From assembly GCA_914767715.1 (NCBI GenBank), contig OU612074.1:12064062-12128061 (forward strand): a DNA stretch of 64,000 bases, in the 5' to 3' direction. The notes under the pieces are model-generated. The model had not been told where the DNA came from. It saw only the letters and a list, made by a program, of their open reading frames with translations, and searched no databases. This DNA is from Membranipora membranacea. Its lineage: Eukaryota > Bryozoa > Gymnolaemata > Cheilostomatida > Membraniporidae. Below, piece after piece: positions 12,001-22,700 of this stretch. A program made the translations under genes and the position numbers. Each line of letters begins with the position of its first letter. Position 1 is the stretch's first letter.

Positions 12001-14764
12001 AACACACAAAATATTTTGTCTACTAGCATGAATCCATCAATACGCACACCCTAAAGTGCTGGGGTTTGGAGGAACAAAATCAAAAGCGCAAACTGACACC
12101 TCACAGTCCCGAATTATTTGTTTCAACTCCAGCCAGCATTCCCTGTTGTCATCCCTTCAACGATTTACACTGATCAATCAATCAGCAGTCGTTATTTATC
12201 TCCCCTGTTTGTATGCCATACTTTTCTGTTCCTCAGACACAGATGAATGCTCTCGGCTGAATGGAGGTTGTGAGCACACTTGTGAGAATACAGAGGGATC
12301 ATTCTACTGTTGGTGTGATACTGGTTATGTACTACAGTCATTCTTCTTCTGTATGGGTAAGTATTTTACTATTATTATACTTATTATTATTGTGCGTTTT
12401 TATTGAGGTTTGTTTTCATATATATAAGTTTGTTATAAACAAACGAAAATAACAACTCTTTGACCTCATAAACAAAAAAAAACAAAAAAGAAAATATATC
12501 AAGATATGTTCGGAAATAATAATCAGTTAGGAGAGTTTTGCTGTAAGTGATTGCTTGGTATATATTACACTTTACTAAATGAAATGAATTGGTTTAAAAA
12601 TCTGGATATGCCGTATTTGGTCCTATATTTTGGATTTATTATTGTACGCCCTGACCGCAAGGTTCTATTGGCCTTGTAATGATGACATTTCATTTTGGAC
12701 ACGAAATGACTTTCAATGAAAATTATAAACATAAAAAAATTATTGAGCTTTTACACAACATACACTACTAATTTTTTTAATGATAAGTATATGCATATTT
12801 GTTTATGTTATTACTATGAGTTTTAAGTCTATGGTATAATCGTATCTCTGGAGCCCTCAAGTTGTTTTGTGGAATATTCTGACTATGGTATGAAAAATAG
12901 CCAATTCTGGTCTGCAAGCCATAAATGTTATGAATCATTTGATTTCTTGAGACTTGGCTTGTGACAATATTGTTGAAATAAGGATTTCTATTACTGTTGT
13001 TTCAAGTAGTGTTCTTTTTATCCATGAGTGGACAAGTAGGCAGAGGTGCGCTCAAGTTGTTCGCAGTAGGATATGAATGAAGATATGGTTGATGGTTGTT
13101 TCACTCTGGAATTCCCAGTCCCAAATATGCATGACATTTTGAAAATTTTGATTAATTGTAGAGGATGGCACTACGAGGACAACCAACGGCACTGCTAGCA
13201 CAGGAGGAGGAAGTGGGGGCGGGTCTGTAGTAGGCTCCACCCTTAATACAGGCTCCCCCGGGGATACAGCAGAGAACGTGTGGTATCAGACTATGGAATT
13301 CACTGTAGCTGTGTCTGTCGGGGCTTTAGCTGTAATCATTATAGTATCTACTGCTGTAGTGTGCTACTGTGTCAAAGTTCATAGGTGAGAATTTCAACAC
13401 AATAGCATATTTTTGGTAATAGAATGATTTTCTTGTTCAGATATGATACTCACTGTTTTTTGTCGAGGGTATTGACTTCATAATTAATAGTATATTTTGA
13501 TCCATTGATATATCTAATATCTCTGTTGGTCTATAGCTCTACCAAGTTTTGAAACTTTCTTTCACACTAGTTCACGTTGATTGAGTTTGAGTCAACACTA
13601 AGTGCAAGTTTTGAAGGTTGTATCAAATACAATCTTTAATCCCCATTGTGATTGTTGAAGCTATGCCAAATTACAAGTTTCACTTAGTAGTAGTCCTAGG
13701 TATGTTATACGCATGATGACATTCTGATCACAAAATAAACAGAGACAGCAATAATGCCAACAAGAAATTTTTGCGAGAATACATCCAAAAACCATTTTTA
13801 TTAAAAACATCCATTACTATTTTTAGGAACAGCCCTAAGCCTCTGCCAGCTGATGAGACAGAGATGTATGTGGACCCTGCAGCGGGCCAGCCACCCCCGA
13901 TGTTTAAACACCCCTCTAATACGACCCTGCTCGCTCCCTCCGCCCCTACTCTGACGGCGCCGAATAACAGACTGACTTACGATAAAGCGGGATCAGAGAA
14001 TTATTACTACGATCCCAGTGACAGAAACGGAAGCCATCAATATGAATATATCGATCATAACACGGCCAACGAACAAAGAAGTAAGATTATTGAGGGTTTT
14101 CAAGGTATATTTTTACATGCCAGGGAAAAAGCTTCCAGTGGGAGGCAACTCCAATGATAAGTGATGGAGATAATTGGCGCTCTAGGCATAGTGATATTTT
14201 GCTCGCAATTACTGAAAACTGCTATATAACGTAATTAACTAGTGGGCAATTGACGAAAGGAACTTAGCTCATGTTTGATCCTTTCTGTAACATTTGCAGC
14301 ATTCTGTCCTCAGAACATTGTACTAAGAAGCTGATGATGACTTGACTGATACACACTAAGATCTTGAAACTAATCACCATTCATTATAATCCTCTCTTAT
14401 ATTTGCAGGTCGTGTCGATCCAGTGTACCAGGACATTCAAAATAAGCCCCTCCCTCCGCCTCCTTCCAGTAGCGCCGCCTACAATCCTCCACATTACGCT
14501 GATAACGCCGGTTACGACATAGCCCAAACCCTGCGAGTAGTGAACACACCCGAGGGACCCTCCTACACCCCCGCCGGTTACCTGGAGCCTACAGCAAGTC
14601 CTCGGCAGGGAGCTCGTAAGGAGAGTGCTGTATCCATACCCTATATGGTACCAGTAGAGTCTGGGACAGGATACCAGATACCGACCACCAGTCAGCTGGA
14701 GGAGGACGATCACACATACGAACAGCTTCCCGCTGATATGAAGATTAACTACTCCTATAATTAA
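25..14764 (+). CDS. SUEL-lectin/CUB/EGF single-pass receptor (19 exons)
   Basis: Predicted type I surface receptor of 952 residues. Exons: 25-130, 697-846, 3367-3525, 4871-5014, 5438-5578, 5938-6096, 6612-6731, 7644-7763, 8122-8244, 8602-8724, 9265-9384, 10158-10277, 10621-10740, 11001-11081, 11589-11708, 12237-12356, 13162-13384, 13827-14080, 14409-14764. The ATG at 25 opens a hydrophobic signal peptide, whereas an ATG at 5 soon hits a stop. Domain order: Cys-rich SUEL-like lectin, CUB, Thr-rich linker, ten EGF modules with one exon each, Gly/Ser stalk, membrane helix, cytoplasmic tail. The first 16 introns are all phase 1, the usual sign of domain shuffling, and the total of 2,859 nt is an exact multiple of 3. 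By family knowledge it should bind glycans or proteins outside the cell and signal or scaffold through its tail; ligand and pathway are inference. I know no named orthologue with this exact order. Confidence 0.85.
1049..1139. repeat. Short foldback element, TAGCCTTGTC ends
   Basis: The left end reads TTAGCCTTGTCACA and the right end reads TTGACAAGACAAGGCTAG, an imperfect inverted pair around a poly-T/poly-G core. The ends resemble those of the larger palindrome at 63294-63681, so this may be a decayed short member of that family. Confidence 0.45.
1936..1982. repeat. Perfect 17-bp inverted repeat (hairpin)
   Basis: AAAACATCTCCAACATA and its exact reverse complement are separated by 13 bases inside intron 2 of the receptor gene. 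No copy was noticed elsewhere in the window. Confidence 0.7.
3098..3317. mobile_element. MITE, GGGGTCTTTCAATTAG family, copy A
   Basis: A 220-bp element with terminal inverted repeats GGGGTCTTTCAATTAGA and TCTAATTGAAAGACCCC, an interior rich in GAGTGAGCGAT-like words and a block reading GTGATAGTGATAACTTGCTT near the right end. No reading frame is present, so it is non-autonomous. An AGAT abuts both ends and may be a 4-bp target duplication, but the poly-C edge makes that unsure. Copy B has the same length, ends and internal words. Confidence 0.8.
4619..4638 (+). repeat. Poly-G tract
   Basis: An uninterrupted run of about 20 G in intron 3 of the receptor gene. Shorter poly-G or poly-C runs occur near 3304, 3971, 6281, 42361, 63320 and 63642. 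Confidence 0.8.
4871..6096 (+). other. CUB domain and Thr-rich linker (exons 4-6 of the receptor)
   Basis: Exons 4871-5014 and 5438-5578 plus the start of 5938-6096 encode one CUB domain. The signs are an acidic strand followed by Asp-Cys-Glu-Tyr-Asp-Tyr-Leu-Arg-Ile, Tyr-Cys-Glu-Leu after the intron, and [20 protein letters not shown], which matches the CUB core (F-x-S-D-x-S, then Gly-x-x-hydrophobic). Exon 4 must use the acceptor ending at 4870, because the nearer TAG at 4859 gives a stop. The rest of exon 6 is a run rich in Thr, a likely O-glycosylated spacer before the EGF array. Confidence 0.75.
6612..12356 (+). other. Array of ten EGF modules, nine with the calcium-binding start
   Basis: Ten exons of 120-123 nt, except 11001-11081 (81 nt), each encode one EGF module and are flanked by phase 1 introns. 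Nine start with D-x-[ND]-E-C, the calcium-binding EGF consensus; the first starts LDAC. Most carry C-x-[ND]-x4-[FY]-x-C, the Asp/Asn hydroxylation pattern. Nine modules have all six Cys. The eighth has only four and lacks its C-terminal loop. Tandem calcium-binding EGFs normally form a stiff extracellular rod. Confidence 0.9.
11220..11486. repeat. Two direct copies of a TAGCCTGTCTTGACAAGC-type end
   Basis: Segments near 11229-11300 and 11399-11470 share about 70 bases in the same orientation (CTCTAG, GCTTTGTTGGTC, GGACAGTT or AGACAGTT, AAGAGT). The second copy begins CTAGCCTGTCTTGACAAGC, the same terminal sequence as the foldback element at 63294-63681. Both lie in the intron just after the truncated EGF exon (11001-11081). 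Confidence 0.6.
13162..14764 (+). other. Membrane segment and Tyr/Pro-rich cytoplasmic tail of the receptor
   Basis: Exon 13162-13384 encodes a Gly/Ser stalk and then a hydrophobic helix (about [20 protein letters not shown]), ending in Cys-Tyr-Cys-Val-Lys-Val-His-Arg, a stop-transfer edge. Exons 13827-14080 and 14409-14764 encode about 200 cytoplasmic residues with many tyrosines (MYVDP, YEYID, YQDI, TYEQL), a PPPP run and NPPHY, which fits a PPxY WW-domain ligand. Tyr-x-x-hydrophobic motifs suggest SH2 or adaptor binding, by inference only. The stop codon is TAA at 14762. Confidence 0.8.
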
Positions 14765-16790
14765 ATCTTTAAAACTTAAACTCAACTGATAATTTTTTAG
14801 ATGAACAATTCTTTAAATTATATTGGTATATTTCTTTTTTTATAACAAATTATTCTTTTGTTAAAAACTTTTTCATTTTTTTTAACTATATTCGTGACAA
14901 AGAGCTAGCCAAATGAAATTTGTTGCAGAATACATAACCCCATGTTTGGCATATTTTTATACCGTATTTTTAGTTGTCCATCTACTAACTGCATAGACAT
15001 TCCAAATTGACTTGTATTTATGGTATTTTTGTATATGCTCAAGTCTGGTCCTTGATGGATGGTTTAAAACTATAACAACCTTATACTCATTTTTCTAAAT
15101 CCTTTTCACTTGGTTGCAGTTTTGTGATATACTGACCAATTCTGGGGGTCTTTCAATTAGAGACAGCCAAAATCGCAATCTTATCGCTCACTCAGTGTGC
15201 TAGGGGTCTCACTTTCAGATCACTCAGTCACTTGATGGAACTATATACATTCTGAGTGAGCGATTTTCTCTAATTGAAACACCAAGTGAGTGATAATTTT
15301 GAGTGAGGTGATAGTGATAACTTGCTTTAGTAAAGGATCACTTTACTAATTGAAAGACCCCCCAGTTGCAATATAATACATAATATCAGCTTTCATCCGT
15401 AACATTACATCAAAAATATAATTCACATCACATATCTTTTTCTGGATACAGTCATTTGCCTTCGACTTATAAAAAGTAGCCTATGTGCTCAGACGGCTGC
15501 GATTCGAATTTGTGGTATTATGACATTACATCATCAACCATTCATATCCAGTGGTTGATAACGTTATGCCACTAACTCGCATTGGAGCTGTCTGAGCATT
15601 AGGCTAAATATAAGGGAACCTGCATCACGATGCCTGACCTGGCAGACTGTATATCTATCTGTCAGGTTCAGAGTGAACAGATGCTAGATCTAATCTGAGC
15701 CATATGTGTATAAACCCTGCCCAAGTTGTGGTAGGGGCATTCCATTTTCACCAAAGAGACATTTTTTTGCCTTAGTTTCAATACAATTTACCCATCGATT
15801 ACGATGGATTTCCAAGAAATGGCAATAAACAAACTTCGAAGCCCTGGTTGAGCTGTGGATGATAATGGAATGTGACCACCTGCAACCAAAGTCGAGTCGA
15901 GCAAATAATTTAGTGAAAGTCATTACTCAACAACACTCATTAATAGGGATTGACTCATCGTGTCTTCGGACCACCAATGAACTCGCTCATCGGTACCACT
16001 CTCACTTACCATGGCCGTAGTATAAAGACAAAATGCTTTGAGCATAACAAAGAAAATGCAGTGACAAAATATTTCATCCTGCCATTGTCTTCCATGCTGT
16101 AGTTGACACGAAACATACTTTTCATTCAGATAAGGCTAGTTATTGCCAAAGATGGGTTAGCCAGTAACAGCTTCTATAGGCTAGCCCTGGCGTAATATGA
16201 CTTCATTTCACTAAGGTAAGTCAAAACAAAGGACCAATCAGATACTTCTTAACTCAACTTACAAAAATCTGATTGGTTTTTGCTTTAATTTCATCGTCAT
16301 CTTGAGATCGCTATCTAATGTTGATAGTTAAAACATCCACTCACAAACCTGAGAAAACAAGTGCATCTACTTGCTATTTAAGTATTTAAAATAATGTTGC
16401 CAATCAAATTTATCCAAGACGCCCAAATGTTCTGGTCTAGGGAAGTAGAATTGTTGTTGTATTCTAATAATTTAAAATCATTTTTTATCCAAAAACTTAC
16501 GGCAACCATTGTTATGCTCTCAAAGTAGACATATTGTTCTGTGTTGGTCACATGCGTCAGGGAGAATTCTCCCTGCATGGATGCTGTTAACAATCTTGCA
16601 ACCCATTCAGCTGATTTCATTCAACCACAGCCACATTATTTAAGGTAATGATACCAACGTTGACCGATTTGGACCTTTTATCTATCGTTGGAAAGCTGTT
16701 TGAATTGAACACTGATTTTGAAAATACTGTATCATAACCTAACAATAGTATATAAATTCCACAGAAATCGAGCATACTGCTTGTGCAGTG
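14765..16790. other. Spacer between the receptor gene and the large orphan gene
   Basis: No coding exon could be supported. The first half is the AT-rich 3' region of the receptor gene plus one MITE copy (15144-15363). The part just upstream of 16791 should hold the promoter and 5' UTR of the next gene. GTGCAG at 16785-16790 could be a splice acceptor, so an upstream non-coding exon is possible. Confidence 0.5.
15144..15363. mobile_element. MITE, GGGGTCTTTCAATTAG family, copy B
   Basis: 220 bp, the same length as copy A, bounded by GGGGGTCTTTCAATTAGAG and CTAATTGAAAGACCCCCC. It shares the interior GAGTGAGCGAT and GTGATAGTGATAACTTGCTT blocks. There is no open frame and no clear target-site duplication (flanks ...AATTCT and AGTTGC...). 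Confidence 0.8.
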
Positions 16791-19700
16791 ATGATGGATT
16801 CAGATGAAGAATTAGCAGAGGCTATAGATTATCACTACTCACAGACCAGTATACCACAGGATACCACAACTCCTGATGGGACACCAACTACTGGAGGAAC
16901 AGCATGGCAGCAATCAAACCCTCACTATCAAGATTTCAGGGAGGTAACACATTTTTAATAAATATAATAATTAAAAATATTAAATTTTTTGAACCGGTTG
17001 TTTTTATTGTGTCTTTACATACGGGCTGTTTTTCAAAGTTGCTGGCTTTACCTTGGGATGATAATTTGATGGAAGAGCCCCCTCCAGCATGGTGATTGAT
17101 TTGCACAAAGTCTCTTGCATATTGTAATGTAATTAGAAAAGGGGTTTTCTAAGCGGCTAGACTTATATTCTGTGACTTGTAGAAAAAACTATTGAAATGT
17201 CCCTGAAACTTACCCAGGGTGCCTAGGCTGGCTGCTCTTCCTACCAATCTAATTATCGCAAATCCAAGTGTTTTTTACTCACAAATGTTTCAATATTGTA
17301 GATGATGCGAATAAAGAACCTCATGTATAACGCACAGGTACATAATGATGAGACAAGTAAAAGACTTCTAACCAAAGAGTTTAGAGAGGCCAGGAGGCGG
17401 GCTCAGATGAATGGTGAAAGGTAAATCGATTTTCCTATGTTGTTTGCGTATTTGAGTTCTAACCCATGAGCAAACGTGGAATTCCCCGCTTGGATTTTCC
17501 ATATACTTTGTAAACAAGTACCTTGTAAACATAAGTGCTATTGCTGTGGTCCTAAACATGTAAATGTATACATGTTTTAGACTATGATAAACCTGTCTGT
17601 GGTGTTATTATGATCATAATTATGTTTTCATGACGTATTGTTCTGCAAGTATTCCTTATTTCTAATAGACCTAGGGACGCATTCAGTCCGCCACCACAGA
17701 AGCGGGGGACAACGCCCCCACCCTACACCAGTCACACTGTGTACTCGAACTACCAACAAACTCCCACTGGAACCACTAATGAGTATCACTTTACAAGAAA
17801 TGAGCGTAACGTACTCCAGGGTGATAACAACATCAAGATAGGTAAATGAAAATAAATAATAACGTGTAATCAATAAAATCAATAAAAACATGTAATAATA
17901 AGTAAGTACGTAAGTGTGCTACCTTGAATACTACTTTTGATAATGTCTGAGAAATCTATTGTACTGAACTCCATACAAATCCATTGAAAATCTGCTCTTA
18001 GAGCAATGATAGATAGATACCGACAATCCAAGTGTAGAACCACCTAGAGACAAAACACCATTTTAAAAAATTTATGCGCGATTATTCTACGAATACTGCG
18101 CAGACTCCTTTTTATTTTACTTTTCCAATTATGTGCTATAACTTCGATGCTATCAACCTACTACAGGATGGATATTAACATTAGGCAATTAATAGAAGAG
18201 CAAGCCATGGTACCCAGTATGTAGACACAACTAATTCTTGCCCCTGTTTGACAAATATGCAGCATGGTCCCATGAACCCACAACTCCAGTACGTATAGTA
18301 TATTATGAGATCTAGAATTGAAATAACTATTGGAAAGAAATAGACTGCCAATTAAAATGCTGAAACAAAAAATAAAGCGTTCAGGGATAATGCTTTGTTA
18401 ATTTCACACCTACACATTTCTGTTAAACAGTACAGAAAACCCATCACCACGTCTCGGCTGAGTATCCCTGCAGCTCACCGTATCACCAAACATCACCGCC
18501 GCGTGCTCATCATACCAGCTGTACCTCAAACAACCAAGCATACCACTCTCCTAGACTCAGAACCAATGCTTCATCTCGGGACTCGGCTACACAAAACTAT
18601 CGGAGCGGCTACATCTCACCCCCATCTTATAGCAGCCAAACAGTAGGAATTCAGGCTAACTTCACATCTCAGAATTTAGCGGATAGCCCTAAGCCAAGAT
18701 GTAACAGATCCTTTGTTGGAGCCCGTCATTCGGCTGATGACGTATCACTCGGTGGATACCTCAGTTCCCCTTTTGAAAATCCAGGTATGGACTGTGTAAC
18801 ATGTCTTGTTACCATTTTGCTATCTGGCATCCGATCACTATAAAAGCATTGACATACTTACATCTAAAACAAATTTAGATCACTCAAACTAAAAAAGTTC
18901 TATTTGTTTATTAATAAATTAATTATTAATCAGTTATCCTGTTTGCTTTTCCATTGGATGGCGTAGACTAACCAACATCGATATTATACGACTGTAGCCC
19001 ACCTACCATTAGATTTTTGTATCTGTGCAAGGTTAATCTCATGGTAAAACCTAGATCAAGTTTGATCCAGTTTGCCTGCATTCCAGTTGCTCCCCTTCAA
19101 CTGGTCACGCCGCAGGCATAAAGGCGTGAACAGTGGATGGGGCAACTCCGAATGCCGGCAAATGAACTAAACTTGGTCCAGGTTAAAACCCAACCCTCCT
19201 TATACGGCACCAATCTCTTCCACTGCTACTTATCTCCATTCTAGGCCCAAAATACAGAGATGCCAGGACTAGTATTACAGCACTAGGGAGAGATGACAGC
19301 TGGAAATGTAGGAAACTGAATGCTAGAGAAGCAGATCTACTTTCTCAGGTGGGATATGTAAATAATAGTGGGCAGCTTTTGAGAATATAAGAATAAGTTT
19401 TGAGAGTGGAGATGTCTAACCAGAACTTTATGAAAATTTGATAAAGCTTTATATTGTATTGTATTACTTAATTATGTATTGTAAAGATAAGACAAGAATT
19501 TATTGCAACTCTCACAGATTCCACTTTTATTTCTCAACCACTTGGCAGAGACAGAATAAATTATCCTATCCATCCTATCCTATAATGGAGAAGTTTTACT
19601 TGGATAGAAAGAAAAAAGTCAATAATGTGATATAACACAAAAACTAGATGGCAAATTATATGATATAAACAAGGTTTTCCTTATTTATCGACTGAGCGAA

Positions 19701-22700
19701 TTGCGTAATAAATGATATAGGATCTCTGTGATGTGATATGTAGGAGTACAGGGAGACTAAGAGGCAGTCCCTGAGAGTGGCTGAGGAGGCGAGAGAACTG
19801 GTCAGACAATCTAGAGAATCTCAGAGAATGGAGAGACTCAAACCCAGCAGGTAAATATAACTTTGAAATTCTCAAGGTGAAATTTGGCAACGACCGCCTT
19901 AATCCTAACTGAAGTAGGTGGAGATGAAGGGAACAGTTGAGGGGGAGCAACTCCAAAGGCATGTGAATGGATCAAACTAGTGATGCAAGCTCCATGTTTA
20001 TGTTGCATCTGCTCATACTGATGATTGCGAGATGTCCTGCGATAGTAAGCACATTGTCATTACGGATGCATCCTCAATCAGTTAAATTATTGCTGCAGCT
20101 CTCGGAGACTTGAACTTATTGAATTCTGTATGGCTCATTGATCACTGAATCAGACTTCAATATCAGTATTGCCCCCTTATTTGCATATTATTTGAAGAAA
20201 AATATGGCCAAATCAGGAAGTGAAATCAATGGCGTCAGTGATGAGCCGTATTGTTATGTTTAGAAACAATGTAGTACATCTCTAATAGTTTTCCAAAGTT
20301 TTCCCACAAATACTTTGGCCATCAGGAAACAGTTCTGATATTGAAGTCTCAATAGCAATAGCACAAATTTACTTTATTCGCCGCTGTGGTTTAAGCAAAG
20401 AGAATTCAAGCAATAGACCTACGACAGATCCAAGCAATCCTTCTTCATTTTACTACAGGTTGGATTGTACGGCAGAATACATGCTGATGGCCGACATCCC
20501 TCATATCATGCTGAAGAGGAGCACCAGTGTCCCTGCCATTAGCAGATGTGATGTGACAGGTGAAAATTGGATCGATGATTCCGTCATTTATGATATGAGA
20601 CCAGATGCGCCCAGAAAGCTGACGCAAGATGTGCCATCAGTATCTGTCAAGCAGAAATCACCCAAACAGGGTTTGGAAAAGATTCCGTCAAATAAAAAAC
20701 AAACATCTGCAGTTGATAAAGTAGCAGAAAATGCGGGCAATGTTGGTAGAAAGCGGCCTGAGGAGAAACAAAATGCCACGCATGCTTCTGGTTCTGTTAA
20801 CAAGGACTCTAAGCGGTCACAGCATGCTAAAGTTGAAACATTTTCTGTCAAGGATAAAGAAAGTTTTGAGACAGCAGAGGAGCAACCAAAGGAAGCCACT
20901 CAAAAGGAACCAGCTCAAACGGAACCACCACATAAAGAAATAGCTCAAATTCATACAACACATAAAGTTGTGAAGCTCCGCCCTAAACTGTCACATGATA
21001 ATGAAGATATGACAGACAAAGGGTCACCTGTTGACATGAGTCACATGGGCTCACCTGTAGACGCCAGTCAGTTTGGTACAAACGTCGACCAGAGCCTGAT
21101 ATCAGAAATTACCTCCCTCATACAAGATATAAACCTAGCCAAACACAGACAGCGTGACGAGGGATCTAATGTCGACCCGTCTTTAATATCAGAGATAATT
21201 GAAGCTGACAGAAAAAAATACAAACATCTTAGCAGCAGATTCGGTTCCAGTGTTGATCCGTCGATCATATCGGAGATTATCGAGGCAAAAACAGCGCGAT
21301 CGAAGAAAGCTGCCAGATCTAAGTCTAAACTTTCGACGCCGGATGACCCCACAATTCAGTTACTATCGGAGGCTAAAGACTCGCCCAGAGGCAAAAGGAA
21401 ATCCAGCTATACTAAACCGAGTTCCGGGAGAGACAGATCGAGGCCATCCAAATCGACAATCCAGAGGTAAGGAAAACTTGAACAAAATGTATTTATTGCA
21501 TTTATGTAAGTATTAGCAGGAGGAAAAGTTCACCATTTCATATAAGCTTGACATAGCTAACATTAACTCAACCTCGGACCTGATTAAATGGTGGATATAA
21601 GTGTTAGCTGAATTTAGGTCACCCTAAACTAACTTATCTAAACTCTAGCTAATTTTTATTTTCTACTCTATGATATGCATCATTTGGCCATATGTCAGGT
21701 AGTGTTTATCCGAGTCATTGCCATAACGAAACAGACACATTATCTGCAAACTTGCATGATACCTATAGCTTGGGCATTTTCAGGAGTCACCTCAATGTGG
21801 AATTGTTTTCTAAGATATCATCTTATTTGTTTTAGCGTGAAAGACAAGGCAAGAAGCAACAGCAGCGTTGGAGAAGGTCCATCCCATCAGAGATATGTAA
21901 ATAAAAGTAAGAGTCGAGAGCCAGCGGAGTCCCCCAGAGGACAGAACGGTTCCACGACTTCAGTCAAACCCAGGCCCAGCCTTTCTGGCCCAAAGAAGGT
22001 TAGGTCAGTTTTATAAAACACTCAAATCTTCAACCATCTCTTACCGCTAATAACACTGTTGATTAGTTTTCTATAGGTTAAACTCATTGTTCACCAAAAC
22101 AACTAATTGTGATTGAGGACAGGCTCTATGTACAAGTTCATCAGAGATATTTTTCTTAAGCCATGCCAACTCTCTTTATTCAAACATGTAAAATCAATTT
22201 TCTTCTCTTACAATTTTAAATGTCAAAAAGTGTTGGCACTTACCCCCAGTTGATTGGTGTGACTGTAATAGGTAATATTTCTTTGCACTGATTTTGAATA
22301 TAATGTGCATTTGGTGATGTTAGTGAGTCTAAGCCTTATGAGTGAATGCTGTTTTTCTATTTTGAACAGGAATCGTCATCAACACTTGACACAAGTTTAC
22401 ACTGCTGCAAGAATGACATCTCACAGGTCCTTTTTGTAACTGAGTCTGTCGGTGAGTTGAAACCCTGAGATAAAAAGTCCGAGTCCTTCCATAGTATATT
22501 TTGCTCAGATCCAAGTGTGTAATCTTAGTTAAACTCACACATTTTGTATTCATTTCATACTGTACCATTTCAGCACATTTGGCGACTGTGAATTAACACA
22601 CCTTTTACTAAATTTAGTTTAGTAACACCATTTACTAAATCTAAATCCATGACGCACATTTTGTAGTCATACTGCACCGCTTCTAAGCATTTGCAATTTT

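Noticed and set aside
14384-14785. A 133-codon - strand frame
   Set aside because: Antisense shadow of the last exon of the receptor gene, which has the better phase and protein features.
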